The translations under genes were made by a program, and so were the position numbers. The notes below the pieces were generated by a model. It searched no databases. It saw only the letters and a list, made by a program, of their open reading frames with translations, and had not been told where the DNA came from. Below are positions 35,662 through 44,718 of a stretch of 64,000 nucleotides of DNA, piece after piece (the stretch's first letter is position 1; the number at the start of each line of letters is the position of its first letter). The DNA comes from Chloroflexi bacterium TSY (lineage in GTDB: Bacteria; Chloroflexota; Anaerolineae; Caldilineales; Caldilineaceae), in NCBI GenBank assembly GCA_019217005.1, contig JAHBNG010000011.1, positions 1 to 64,000 of the forward strand, read 5' to 3'.

Positions 35662-38600
35662 ATGCGAACATATACATTAATTCTTACAATATTGTTTCTG
35701 GGATACATCTTCTTTCCGAGCAGTACAGAAGCCCAATCTCCCCCTGAACCTTTCATGGACGTCAGTGACGAAGCAGGTATTACCGCCATTCACGAAGCCC
35801 GATGGAACGAGTATAGCAAGTTTCGAGCATTCACAGACGGTTATCTGGCAATGGGTCAAGCCTGGGCCGACTATGACAACGATGGCTGGGTTGATCTCTA
35901 TGTCACTGGACATGATGCACCCAATGTCCTCTATCGCAACAATGGCGACGGTACTTTTGTCGAATCTGAACTCAGCTCCATCGTCAGTCTTCCCGAAACC
36001 ATGAGTGGTGGAGCAGTCTGGGCCGACTATGATAATGACGGGTGGAAAGATCTCTATGTGCTTGCCCATGGGGCAAACGTTCTCTTTCACAACGATGAGG
36101 GCCAAGGGTTTCGTGATGTAACGCACGATGCCGGCGTTGGAGATATCGCCAAAGGAACGACCGCCACCTGGGGAGATTACGACGGTGACGGCTATCTCGA
36201 TCTCTACGTTGCCAACTGGTCTTGTTACCCGAAATGTGATCCGGTTGACCATACGCAAGCGCAAGATCGTCTCTATCACAACCAAGGGGATGGTACATTC
36301 GTTGATGTTTCGCATCTTTTGGTCTACGAGAAGCTACTCGGTGCCGGATTCTCCGCCACTTTTGTCGATTATGATGATGATCGTGATTTAGATATTTATG
36401 TGGTCAATGACAAGCTCCATAATCCCATTGGCAATTTGCTTTGGCGAAATGATGGCGCAGATGTAGAGCAGTCATGTGGTGGCTGGTGCTGGACCGATAT
36501 TTCCGCCGAAGCTGGGGCAGATACCGAACTACACGGCATGGGATTGGCAGTGGGTGATTATGACAATGATCAGGATCTCGATTTCTTCTTTACCAATATG
36601 GTTGATCCCAACGCGCTGCTCCAAAACCAGGGTGATGGTACATTCGCAGACCAATTGCCCGACTCGGGCATGATCGACATTGCGACCAATGCCGTGGGCT
36701 GGGGAACTTCGTTTTTCGACTACGACAATGATGGCTGGCTCGACATCTATTACGGAACCACTGAATTTATCAAGTTCAATGAGCACGAAGGCCCTCTTGG
36801 CATGATGTTCCAGTTTCCCAACTTTCTCTTCCACAATGAAGGGGGGACTTCGATCGACAGACCCTTCCTAGATGCCACACCAGCCAGTTGGATCGAAAAC
36901 CCTATCCCAACGATGGGTTTTGCCTACGCTGATTATGATCAAGATGGCTGGCTCGATTTTGTGCAAGGGAACTGGAACCAGGGATATCGGCTCTACCACA
37001 ACCGCGGCCTTGTTGGGCAAAGGAATCATTGGATCAGCCTACGTCTGGTCGGTGGTGGAACCGTCAATCGAGATGCCATCGGGGCCCGTGTCTACATCAC
37101 AACCAACGACGGACGCAAGCTCATGCAGGAGGTTAAGAGCGGGTCCGCGTTGGGGTCAGGAAACGATACAACCCTTCATTTTGGGCTTGGTCAGGCATCC
37201 GTTTTACAGGCGCTTGTGCTTTGGCCAGATGGGCTCAAGCAACTCATCACAACCATCCCTCGTGATCGGATTTTTCCGATCCTTCATCCTAAGGCCGTGG
37301 CGGCGGGGGTGCAGCTTCCGACCAACGCAGAGCCATTCGCTGATGTGAGTCAGCAAGCGGGCATCACAGCTAAACATGAAGGCACATGGCGCATGTTCAA
37401 ACCCGACTTCACAACAGGATATCTCGGCGTTGGGCAAGCCTGGGGCGATTATGACAACGATGGCTGGGTTGACCTTTATGTCACTGGCAACCAAGCACCT
37501 AATGTCCTCTACCACAATAATCAGGACGGGACATTCAGCGAATCGCCTCTTTCGTCCAACGTCAGCTTACCCGATCTATGGAGCGGCGGAGCGATCTGGG
37601 CCGACTATGACAACGATGGATGGCGAGATCTCTATGTGCTGGCGCATGGTGCCAATGTTCTCTTTCGTAATGATGAGGGAGAGGGCTTCACGGACGTGAC
37701 CGAGCTTGCGGGCGTCGGAGACCCAGGGAAGGGATCGACAGCCACCTGGGGAGATTACGACAACGACGGCTATTTGGACCTCTACGTAACCAATTGGGCG
37801 TGTCATCCGGAATGTGATCCACTAGACTTTAACCAATCACGGGATACACTCTATCACAATAATGGCGACGGCACCTTTCGCGATGTCACTGATCTATTGA
37901 CCTATCCCCAATTGCTTGGGGCTGGATTTACAGCAAGTTTTGTTGATTTTGACGGTGACCGAGATCTAGACATTTATGTGGTCAACGATGCTCTGTTAAA
38001 TCCTATCGGCAATGTTCTTTGGCGAAACGATGGTCCTGATCAAGACGGGACATGTGGTGGCTGGTGTTGGAGCGATGCATCAAAAGAGACTGGCGCTGGC
38101 ATCGTGATTGAGGGCATGGGGCTGGCCGTTGGTGACTATGACAATGATCTGGATCTCGACCTCTATTTCTCGAACATGGTCAATCCAAGCGCATTAATGC
38201 AAAACCAGGGCGATGGCACCTTTCTAGAAATTGCCAAAACTGCGGGAGTGGAGGCGGGACCGGGGGCAACTGTGGGCTGGGGGACTGTGTTCTTCGATTA
38301 TGACAACGATGGTTGGCTCGATCTTTACATGTCGACGACCGAATTTCGCAACCTAGATCGTGATACGCCGCCTGATGGGATGCATTTTGACCACCCCAAT
38401 TTTCTCTATCACAATGAGCGAGACGGCACGTTTAGCAATCAAAGCCCCAATAGCTGGCTCATCAATCCACGCCGCAGCATGGGGATCGCCTATGCGGATT
38501 ATGATCAAGACGGACGCATTGATTTTGTGACAGGTGATTGGGGGCGGGGCTACACGCTCTATCAGAATCAAGATCTCGGTGGAAGCACACATAACTGGCT

Positions 38601-38865
38601 AACAATACGTCTTGAAGGCGGAGAGGGTGTCAATCGAGATGCGGTGGGAACACAAGTGTTACTCAAGACCAACGATGGTCGGACCCAGATGCAAACAGTC
38701 GTTTCCGGTTCCAGCTTGGGCGCAGGGAATGATACCGCACTCCACTTTGGATTGGGTGAATCGACAGTTGATTGGGTGACAGTGCTTTGGCCCAACGGCT
38801 CGGTCTCTCTCTATAAGTCGGTTCCGGTCAACCGCGTTTGGCACGTTGAGTTTTCCGCTTCATGA
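35662..38865 (+). CDS. Secreted FG-GAP/VCBS-ASPIC repeat protein with two tandem halves, 1067 aa
   Basis: CRTAC1-like exported protein. Residues 1-24 are a signal peptide (LILTILFLGYIFFPSSTEAQ). Each half begins PF.DVS..AGITA, carries five or six Ca-binding repeats of the ADYDNDGWVDLYVTG type, and ends with an ASPIC/UnbV domain (RNHWISLRLVGGG..NRDAIGARV and LHFGLGQASVLQALVLWPDG). Half one spans about 28-545 and half two about 553-1067, and they align throughout. Typical family members have one such unit, so this is an internal gene duplication. Probably a cell-surface or extracellular adhesion or binding protein; no enzyme motif is visible. AAAGG precedes ATG 35662. Confidence 0.92.
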   Translation: MRTYTLILTILFLGYIFFPSSTEAQSPPEPFMDVSDEAGITAIHEARWNEYSKFRAFTDGYLAMGQAWADYDNDGWVDLYVTGHDAPNVLYRNNGDGTFVESELSSIVSLPETMSGGAVWADYDNDGWKDLYVLAHGANVLFHNDEGQGFRDVTHDAGVGDIAKGTTATWGDYDGDGYLDLYVANWSCYPKCDPVDHTQAQDRLYHNQGDGTFVDVSHLLVYEKLLGAGFSATFVDYDDDRDLDIYVVNDKLHNPIGNLLWRNDGADVEQSCGGWCWTDISAEAGADTELHGMGLAVGDYDNDQDLDFFFTNMVDPNALLQNQGDGTFADQLPDSGMIDIATNAVGWGTSFFDYDNDGWLDIYYGTTEFIKFNEHEGPLGMMFQFPNFLFHNEGGTSIDRPFLDATPASWIENPIPTMGFAYADYDQDGWLDFVQGNWNQGYRLYHNRGLVGQRNHWISLRLVGGGTVNRDAIGARVYITTNDGRKLMQEVKSGSALGSGNDTTLHFGLGQASVLQALVLWPDGLKQLITTIPRDRIFPILHPKAVAAGVQLPTNAEPFADVSQQAGITAKHEGTWRMFKPDFTTGYLGVGQAWGDYDNDGWVDLYVTGNQAPNVLYHNNQDGTFSESPLSSNVSLPDLWSGGAIWADYDNDGWRDLYVLAHGANVLFRNDEGEGFTDVTELAGVGDPGKGSTATWGDYDNDGYLDLYVTNWACHPECDPLDFNQSRDTLYHNNGDGTFRDVTDLLTYPQLLGAGFTASFVDFDGDRDLDIYVVNDALLNPIGNVLWRNDGPDQDGTCGGWCWSDASKETGAGIVIEGMGLAVGDYDNDLDLDLYFSNMVNPSALMQNQGDGTFLEIAKTAGVEAGPGATVGWGTVFFDYDNDGWLDLYMSTTEFRNLDRDTPPDGMHFDHPNFLYHNERDGTFSNQSPNSWLINPRRSMGIAYADYDQDGRIDFVTGDWGRGYTLYQNQDLGGSTHNWLTIRLEGGEGVNRDAVGTQVLLKTNDGRTQMQTVVSGSSLGAGNDTALHFGLGESTVDWVTVLWPNGSVSLYKSVPVNRVWHVEFSAS

Positions 38866-38954
38866 ATTTCATGCGCCAATGATAATTCGCCACTGTCTAT
38901 CTGCGGGAATTACTCATCATTCTAGTTCAACAGGATATCGGTTGGTTGACACAA

Positions 38955-39031
38955 AAACTAAACCATGAAGGCATTGAAGGAATTGAAGAAGAAGCAGACA
39001 AGCCTTCAGTCTCTTCATTTTCTTCATGGTA
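38955..39031. repeat. Imperfect inverted repeat (CCATGAAG type)
   Basis: Arms AAACCATGAAGGCATTGAAG and CTTCATTTTCTTCATGGT flank a short loop; no coding potential. Similar in build to the TTCGTG-type palindromes at 5472 and 9080. Confidence 0.45.
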
Positions 39032-39115
39032 CGATGGCTCCTCTTTGTCAACCACATAAGATCCGGCTGAGCCATAATTCTAATATATGACTCTAATAAT
39101 TAGGAGGATTGGAGA

Positions 39116-40037
39116 ATGAACGGAAAAGATGCACTAACTCAATTAGGCATCGATGAGAATACGCTTACTGCCGAGCAGAAACGTGAGTTGGACGAAAAAG
39201 GCTTCTTTATTGTGACGGACGTCTTTACACCGGAGGAGTTTACCGAAATCGGAGAAACCTTTGATCGGCTACAAGGTATTGAGGGTGATCAGGGTGGTCA
39301 CGAAGTACATACCGAAGCCGGCGCGCCTCGACTCTCCAATATCTTGAATAAGTCGACGGTTTTTGATAAATGTCTGGAGATTAAACCCTTGCTGGCCGGG
39401 GTGGTTCATTTTAGGCGGACAATTAGGTTTACATTTTTGCAAAGAGAAAAGATGTTTATATTTTCTACTTTGAGCCATGCTCAGGCAGAAAATGACCTCA
39501 TATAGATTTTTATCTATGTATCAAAAGTGTAAACCTAATTCTGAACCACCCCTGCTGGCCGCATCCAAATATTTGCTGGGTGACGAAATCAAAGTACATG
39601 GTTTCAATATCCGTGATGCGTCGCCAGGCCGAGGACATCAACAGCTGCACTCGGATGGTCCTGAAATTGAACCTGGTGACTGGCGTGTCGTTAACTCCTT
39701 GATTCTGGTCGATTCCTTTACAGAAGAGGATGGCGCAACTCGTGTGGTTCCCGGCACACATCACACGGGCAAACGGTCTCAAGATATTCTCCCGGATCCA
39801 AAAGCACCACACCCTGATGAGATCAAAGTGATCGATCCCGCTGGCTCCGTTGTCGTGCTAAATGCTCACACGTGGCATGGTGGCACGCTAAACAAAAGTG
39901 GCAACCGGCGACGCGTTCTCCATCTCTCCTACACACGGCGCGACCAGCCCCAACAACTTGTGCAACGCGACTTTCTGACACCCGAATTGCACGAGCGTAT
40001 GAACGATGCTCATCGTTATATATTAGATATTGAATGA
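39116..40037 (+). pseudogene. Phytanoyl-CoA dioxygenase family gene (PhyH 5) split by MITE-1
   Basis: Starts at ATG 39116 (AGGAGG upstream) with MNGKDALTQLGIDENTLTAE and runs to residue 94 (CLEIKPLLA), where MITE-1 enters. Beyond the element the frame resumes ASKYLLGDEIKVHGFNIRDA. Removing 155 bp plus one 8-bp repeat gives 252 codons with His124-x-Asp126 (QQLHSDGP), His200 (NAHTWHGGT) and Arg near 211 (GNRRRVLHLSY), a complete Fe/2-oxoglutarate site. As sequenced, the metal-binding half is separated from the N-terminus and the product should be inactive. The stop overlaps the next gene (ATGA). Confidence 0.95.
39398..39552. mobile_element. MITE-1 copy D, inside PhyH 5
   Basis: 155 bp; exact target duplication TGCTGGCC at 39390-39397 and 39553-39560. 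Sequence essentially identical to copies at 34310 and 42504. Confidence 0.96.
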
Positions 40038-40909
40038 TCAAAACTGAGATGATCAGCCCTGCACCACTATCTGACCAGAGTGAGAGTATTCATGATGCCC
40101 GCTATTCATGGACAGCTGTCCCAGAACAACGAAATCGCCAACGACGTGCCCGATTAATTTGGGGTACGTTCATCGTATTCCTGTTGGTGATGCTGATTGG
40201 TGTGGCCATATTTTTTCTTCGCAACCGAAGGGTTGCTTGCATCACAGATGTTCGTGGTCAGACAAGCTGTACCATTTTTTACAAGCAATCTCTACCAGAC
40301 GGTTGTCCACCACAATGTGTCAAGTTGGATCTCGCCGAAACCAACTTGCGTGGAATCGATCTACTGCAAGCAGATCTCGCTGATACGAATTTGCAACGGG
40401 CCGACTTACGCGGCGTACGCTTGTTACAAGCGAATCTGCAAAGAGCTGATTTACGTAGAATTGACGCTTCTTATGCGATAATGATCGATGGGAACTTGGA
40501 GAAGGCTGACCTACAATGGGCACGGCTCAGTTATGCCAATCTGACCAATGCGAATTTGATGAATGCCAACCTGGGTCAAGCCGATCTCTACAAGGCGAAC
40601 TTGGCCGGTGTCGATCTGCGAGATACTATTGCTGTTGAAGCAATGTTAATGGGCGCAAATTTAAGTGCAATCAATGGTTTGCGGGCAAACTTTCAGAATG
40701 CAGAGCTACGCCAGGCCGACCTGTATGGTGCCCTCTTATTAGGGGCCGATCTGCGTGGTGCTGACTTGCGAGAGGCAGATTTGCGTCAAGCCGATCTGCG
40801 CAATGCGAATGTATCTGGGGCCGTTTTCGTGGGGGCGATCTACACACCAGCCACTCGTTGGCCAGAGGGATTTGAACCAGAAAAAGCTGGGGCTCGGATC
40901 CAATATTAA
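40034..40909 (+). CDS. Membrane-anchored pentapeptide-repeat protein, 291 aa
   Basis: One membrane helix at about 37-58 (LIWGTFIVFLLVMLIGVAIF), then, after a short Cys-containing stretch (CITDVRGQTSCTIFY, GCPPQCVKLD), a right-handed beta-helix of A(D/N)LXX pentapeptides from about 98 to 270 (LRGIDLLQADLADTNLQRAD). The repeat domain should lie outside the membrane plane on the C-terminal side. Function unknown; pentapeptide proteins act in DNA mimicry, scaffolding or resistance, and none can be assigned here. Start overlaps the PhyH 5 stop by 4 bases, so translation was probably coupled to it and may be reduced by the MITE insertion upstream. Confidence 0.9.
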   Translation: MIKTEMISPAPLSDQSESIHDARYSWTAVPEQRNRQRRARLIWGTFIVFLLVMLIGVAIFFLRNRRVACITDVRGQTSCTIFYKQSLPDGCPPQCVKLDLAETNLRGIDLLQADLADTNLQRADLRGVRLLQANLQRADLRRIDASYAIMIDGNLEKADLQWARLSYANLTNANLMNANLGQADLYKANLAGVDLRDTIAVEAMLMGANLSAINGLRANFQNAELRQADLYGALLLGADLRGADLREADLRQADLRNANVSGAVFVGAIYTPATRWPEGFEPEKAGARIQY

Positions 40910-40960
40910 AAATTAGCAAATTACTTCAATTCAGAATATGCATTCCTGAATAAAAGATCC

Positions 40961-40989
40961 TTGACCTGAAACAAAGTTTGTAGTAGAAT
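40961..40989 (+). promoter_or_regulatory. Sigma-70-type promoter of tRNA-Pro
   Basis: TTGACC at 40961-40966, 17-base spacer, TAGAAT at 40984-40989, ending 10 bases before the mature tRNA start. Confidence 0.75.
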
Positions 40990-40999
40990 ATCAGGCTAA

Positions 41000-41075
<76 letters not shown>

Positions 41076-41100
41076 TTTTAATTAGCATAGTTTTCTGAGA

Positions 41101-41140
41101 GAAAAATCCCTCTAATGCGATTGCGTTAAAGGGATTTTTT
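41101..41140 (+). terminator. Intrinsic terminator after tRNA-Pro
   Basis: AAATCCCTCTAATGC...GCGTTAAAGGGATTTTTT forms a stem with a T-run. It is also 90 bases beyond the end of the convergent gene 41229-41984 and may serve both. Confidence 0.75.
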
Positions 41141-41228
41141 GTTGTCCAAAAAAATGAACCGATAGAGCGTTATGGATGGGCAAAATGCGACTTTCAGAGG
41201 TCATCGATGGGTACTTCTATGGAGAGTT

Positions 41229-41984
41229 TCACTCGCATGCGATACCATCGTTATCTCGGTCGAGTCCATGAATGTCTTGACCTGTCTCTGCCAGGCAGTA
41301 GCTGTAGCAAGCTTGGGCTTCTGATTGGCTTGAGAAGTTCGGGCAGTTCATTAAGTTGCTACTACAGGCGCACGGTGCATTTGAAACTCTGGACGTTGCC
41401 GTAGCAGTGGAGGTGAAGGTACTAGTTGGTAAAGGAGTCCCTGTTGGCATTGACGTATTGGTTGGTGTGCTCGTTAGTGTACTGGTTGCCGTGCTTGTGT
41501 TGGTCGGCATGTTCGTCGCTGTGAAAGTAGGGGTTGAAGAAACGGGCGATGGCGTATCTGTTGGCGCGGGCGTGTCAGTAGGCAAGGGGGTCGATGTATT
41601 TGTAAGCATTGGCATAGATGTATTGGTTGGGATTTCCGTATTTGTTGGGGTTGGCTCTCGTGTTTCTGTCGGTGCAAGCATTCTCGTTGCCGTTGGGGTC
41701 CAACTTGGCGTAGCCGTCACTATGACATAAACAACTCTTTTAGGGCTGCTACTATTTGTCCCCATATCGAGATTGTCAAGCATCGGTAAGAGAGCTATAG
41801 CAAAAGTGGCGAAACATAAACCGATTGCCCCGATAAACGCCCCCGCAAGGGCAAAGAGAACCATAACAACGGTCCAAATATGGGATTCCTCAGTTTGGCG
41901 TTGCTGCGTGAGATAATAATAGGCTGCCGCTTGTTGGCGTCTGGTCAAATGTTGGCTCACAGATACATCTCTTGATCCAAACAA
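41229..41984 (-). CDS. Membrane-anchored protein with Pro/Thr linker and Excalibur domain, about 250 aa
   Basis: One membrane helix at about 38-68 ([20 protein letters not shown]), then a long low-complexity extracellular stretch of PTxT/NTST repeats (about 90-205), then a C-terminal Excalibur calcium-binding domain with Cys pairs and the [10 protein letters not shown] end ([20 protein letters not shown]). Start is uncertain: TTG 41984, or GTG 41960, which has AAGAGA about 7 bases upstream; no ATG fits. Probably a cell-surface protein. The upstream terminator at 41993-42013 insulates it from the integrase relic. Confidence 0.85.
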   Translation of the reverse strand: MFGSRDVSVSQHLTRRQQAAAYYYLTQQRQTEESHIWTVVMVLFALAGAFIGAIGLCFATFAIALLPMLDNLDMGTNSSSPKRVVYVIVTATPSWTPTATRMLAPTETREPTPTNTEIPTNTSMPMLTNTSTPLPTDTPAPTDTPSPVSSTPTFTATNMPTNTSTATSTLTSTPTNTSMPTGTPLPTSTFTSTATATSRVSNAPCACSSNLMNCPNFSSQSEAQACYSYCLAETGQDIHGLDRDNDGIACE

Positions 41985-41992
41985 AAAAGCCC

Positions 41993-42013
41993 GCCGATAC
42001 TGGCAGGCTTTCT
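41993..42013 (-). terminator. Intrinsic terminator, minus strand
   Basis: On the minus strand: AAAGCCTGCCAGTATCGGCG-GGCTTTTTTG. Lies downstream of the integrase relic and just upstream of the Excalibur gene. Confidence 0.7.
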
Positions 42014-42196
42014 GCTCTCGTCGTAAGCAAGTGCTATCTCTAATATAGTATATTCACTTTACGAATCTTTCCCTTTCGGTTTGCTGACAATTATGCTAAT
42101 GACGGTGACTCTCATAGCAGCTACATTTTGATGATGTAGCTGCCATGATCAACAAAAAATCGCCCTGAGCAATTCTGTGCGGCTTTTGGGATATTT

Positions 42197-42466
42197 TTAT
42201 GCCATGCCTTCGTTAGCAATCTTAGCGTGTTCGACATAGCGACGGGGCATGGCAAGCGAATTCCAGCCACCAGCTTCTTGAAGTCTGAGAACGTCAACTT
42301 TGCTGGCCCATTTCGTCGCCCAGTAATGACGGCAATCATGCGCTGATAGCCCATCGACACCCAGCTCAGAAGCAAGCGAGCGTGTTCGCTCGCTGATGGC
42401 AGTTGTGGACATGCCTGATTCTGTTAGCTTGCCACCTTTACGACTTCCGCGCAGGATTGGGCCCAT
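42197..42466 (-). pseudogene. Tyrosine recombinase/phage-type integrase, C-terminal remnant
   Basis: 89 codons with the catalytic end of a tyrosine recombinase: box II LSAHDCRHYWATKWA (H-x-x-R), LQEAGGWNSLAMPRRY, with Tyr in RRYVEHAKIANEGM as the likely nucleophile. The N-terminal DNA-binding and box I Arg regions are absent. Upstream the frame meets a TGA within 20 bases and then MITE-1 at 42504, so the gene is dead. It stands between tRNA-Pro (41000) and the duplicated region, the arrangement expected of an element integrated at a tRNA gene. Confidence 0.85.
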
Positions 42467-42503
42467 CGCTGAAACATCTCCATTCTTATCTCAAGCTATT
42501 CTA

Positions 42504-42658
42504 GGGGTGGTTCATTTTAGGCGGACAATTAGGTTTACATTTTTGCAAAGAGAAAAGATGTTTATATTTTCTACTTTGAGCCATGCTCAGGCAGAAAATG
42601 ACCTCATATAGATTTTTATCTATGTATCAAAAGTGTAAACCTAATTCTGAACCACCCC
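42504..42658. mobile_element. MITE-1 copy E, left border of the large duplication
   Basis: 155 bp with exact target duplication CTATTCTA at 42496-42503 and 42659-42666. The copy at 47931 has this copy's right flank but the left flank of copy C (34310), so E is ancestral and 47931 chimeric. Confidence 0.96.
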
Positions 42659-42778
42659 CTATTCTAGTATAAAAACGACCCAAAGTCGACGCTGATACGT
42701 AATGAGGCTTTGAAGGTGATTCGGCGGGAATGCGGGCTGCATGGGATCGGCGATTTCTTTCGCGGATGGTGATGGGTT

Positions 42779-42949
42779 ATGACGCCCGAAAAAAAAGGCG
42801 ACGTGGCGGCATTGGCTAACCAGTTGCGACAAATAGCTAGCTCACGTGAAAGAGTTCAGGAACGAAACGTGACGCAGTTATTTCGCACTCGTCGCCTGCG
42901 CCCAGCACCCAAGTTCCCAGCATCGTACAGCAATTGTTCCGCCTACTAG
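42779..42949 (+). CDS. Small basic protein, 56 aa, unit 1
   Basis: ATG 42779 to TAG 42949, reading MTPEKKGDVAALANQLRQIA then SSRERVQERNVTQLFRTRRL and ending SYSNCSAY. The start is just after a partial frame that ends RRECGLHGIGDFFRGW-stop, which could be a truncated 3' end of another gene cut by MITE-1. Helical, basic, no recognised family. Supported only by length, composition and position; may be spurious. Confidence 0.4.
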   Translation: MTPEKKGDVAALANQLRQIASSRERVQERNVTQLFRTRRLRPAPKFPASYSNCSAY

Positions 42950-42981
42950 CCTGAGTCTAGCCAGTGCCAAGGATAGGGGGT

Positions 42982-43977
42982 TTATGTACTTGGAACAGCC
43001 TTATGCCAAGCGAGTATCGTGACATTAAGTCCTTTACGATTAATCGGTGAATCCAAATAACAGTTCAACATGAGGTGATTGCTCAATCTCCTAATTAATA
43101 CTGCCTGCCAATCGGCACACAGTATTGCCATATCTCCCCCGAACGCAAGCACGCGATACATTTCTCTGAATGCATCTCCAAGAAACTGTTTTGAAACAGA
43201 ATGATACGGAGGTTCTGTCGCGATAGCATCGAAGCTTTCGTCGGGAAAGGGGAGGTTACCTGCATTTTCGACATAGTGTCTTGCTCCTAATGCTTCAAGA
43301 CCAAATTTTAGAACCGGGTCAATGTCCACACTAGTTACATCTAATCCACGTTTAATTGCTTCTACAACAATTCCACCCGCTCCCGCAAAGGGGTCCAGAA
43401 ACCGTCGTCGTTCCACGGTTGTGACGAGGTTGACTAGAAGGCGAGCATCAGCAACCGGCAGCGCACGACGATTCAAGTCTCGTCCGTCTCCTCGATATCC
43501 CCTAACCTCAGTTAATTTACCCTCTTTTTCGAGTACGAATGCTCTGCGGTCTGGGCTTTCTTCAAGGATTTGCTTGGGATCTTCTTCGTAGACGCGTTTT
43601 AGCTTGTAACTGACTCCCCGCCATGAGACATCACTTATCGTACTTTCAGATGATATTGTGCCCTCAGAAACAGGTACCGCTTGGTCCACTGCTCGGGTAT
43701 ATCCAAGTGAGGGAAAGCGCGTAATTGCTGCCAGAGTTTTTTGTCGCGGCGTTGTGATCCAAAATACCCCCTTTTTATCAGCAAGTGGACCACCAACCAA
43801 AGCAACTGCCTTCAAATCTTTCAGAACGCGCAGTGTTTCAATAACGGCAATAACTCTGGCTTTTTGTCTTGATACACGCATATATAATAGCAATAAATCA
43901 CAATCTGGGGAAATCTCCTTACGCCACTGAACGTATGGGCTCTGCCAATAGTGTTTGGCTACAGACGACCGGTTCAT
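42982..43977 (-). CDS. SAM-dependent methyltransferase (Trm11/UPF0020-like), 331 aa, unit 1
   Basis: Class I methyltransferase. Motif I is LDPFAGAGGIVVEAIKRG (near 185-203), followed by DVTSVDIDP (near 204-212), and the catalytic motif is IATEPPY (near 245-252), an EPPY variant of the (D/N)PP(Y/F) motif of N6-adenine or guanine-N2 methylases. The N-terminal 150 residues resemble a THUMP-less tRNA or DNA recognition part. Target is RNA or DNA, undecided. Start set at ATG 43977 with AAAGG 9 bases upstream; a GTG at 43986 is less likely. Upstream at 44068-44100 are two TGCTATAATT direct repeats that may be operator sites. The DNA-mobility context favours DNA, but that is only inference. Confidence 0.88.
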   Translation of the reverse strand: MNRSSVAKHYWQSPYVQWRKEISPDCDLLLLYMRVSRQKARVIAVIETLRVLKDLKAVALVGGPLADKKGVFWITTPRQKTLAAITRFPSLGYTRAVDQAVPVSEGTISSESTISDVSWRGVSYKLKRVYEEDPKQILEESPDRRAFVLEKEGKLTEVRGYRGDGRDLNRRALPVADARLLVNLVTTVERRRFLDPFAGAGGIVVEAIKRGLDVTSVDIDPVLKFGLEALGARHYVENAGNLPFPDESFDAIATEPPYHSVSKQFLGDAFREMYRVLAFGGDMAILCADWQAVLIRRLSNHLMLNCYLDSPINRKGLNVTILAWHKAVPST

Positions 43978-44360
43978 CTTTAGCACCTTTAATCCCTAAG
44001 ATCCTCATGCACCACGAGCGGCACAAAATTCAGCCTACGCCCAAGAGCCAATTGGCATCTCACTATAGCGTGCTATAATTGGCTTTTCATGCTATAATTA
44101 TTGACTGAATTGGTAAAGCAGATTGGGTGTCTGAGCGAATGTGGGGTGAACAGATGCCCGACCAATGCCAAAGCAGTCGAGCTACCGAACAGATGCCCTC
44201 TGAAGCAGGCTGGCTCACCAGCGAAGTAGCCCCATTGATGGCGTCTGCTTGGTAGCCCAGTGGATTTATCCCTGGGCGGCTACGATTTATCGGTTTACCC
44301 CACTATTCATCAGAGAAACCTTATTTAATGATCATTCTGGTCAACAGCAATTTGCGAGAA
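43978..44360. other. Non-coding stretch with direct repeats and a hairpin
   Basis: Holds two TGCTATAATT direct repeats (44068-44100) upstream of the methyltransferase; a possible 38-codon frame at 44139-44255 (MWGEQMPDQCQSSRATEQMP) without a ribosome site; and a hairpin GTAGCCCAG...CTGGGCGGCTAC at about 44250-44285. None is a secure gene. Confidence 0.4.
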
Positions 44361-44572
44361 ATAAAAAAGGCCGGACACAAACAGACAAACGCAAATGATG
44401 CACTTATCTGTCTATGTCCGGCCTCAAAGTGATATACACCTTACAGGCGATTACTTATAGACCGACTCCGGATTTTGTTACTTAACTAAATAAATGGATA
44501 ATAGGTACTCTGGTAGCAAAGATACCAATACCCGTTTAATTTGTTAATCTGCAATTTCCCGGTATTCTTTGC
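44361..44572 (-). ncRNA. Candidate structured small RNA, about 210 nt, unit 1
   Basis: A consensus promoter (44578-44606, minus strand) is followed by about 210 bases without an ATG-initiated frame and then by a strong intrinsic terminator: AGGCCGGACA...TGTCCGGCCT (44369-44424) with a T-run at 44361-44368. Near the 5' end GCAAAGAATACC can pair with GGTATCTTTGC about 35 bases on, and GGTA/TACC pairs further in. It does not look like 6S RNA, tmRNA or RNase P. Starts 40 bases from the divergent tRNA promoter. Confidence 0.6.
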
Positions 44573-44577
44573 AAGAA

Positions 44578-44606
44578 AGCATATACGATTAATCGGTTTG
44601 TGTCAA
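44578..44606 (-). promoter_or_regulatory. Promoter of the candidate small RNA, unit 1
   Basis: Minus strand TTGACA (44601-44606), 17-base spacer containing the palindrome CGATTAATCG, then TATGCT (44578-44583). Confidence 0.7.
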
Positions 44607-44647
44607 GTTTCGTGGGGGTAAAATCGGTTTGCGTTTTGTGCTGATTA

Positions 44648-44676
44648 TTGACTTAAATGCGACATGATGATATACT
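44648..44676 (+). promoter_or_regulatory. Promoter of the tRNA cluster, unit 1
   Basis: TTGACT (44648-44653), 17-base spacer, TATACT (44671-44676), 42 bases upstream of the modified tRNA-Pro. Divergent from the ncRNA promoter. Confidence 0.75.
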
Positions 44677-44718
44677 ACTTTATAATACTGCGTATTGAAT
44701 TATGTTGCTAATCCCTAA

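Noticed and set aside
35677..36315. 212-codon frame opposite the FG-GAP gene
   Set aside because: Antisense of repeated DNDG codons; the sense strand has signal peptide, domains and family motifs.
41356..41730. Long Val/Gly-rich frame opposite the Excalibur gene
   Set aside because: It is the antisense shadow of the Pro/Thr repeat region (GTX codons opposite ACX); no ribosome site.
44361..44572. 6S RNA or tmRNA identity for the small-RNA candidate
   Set aside because: No tmRNA tag frame or tRNA-like ends, and no central open bubble of 6S RNA could be drawn by eye.
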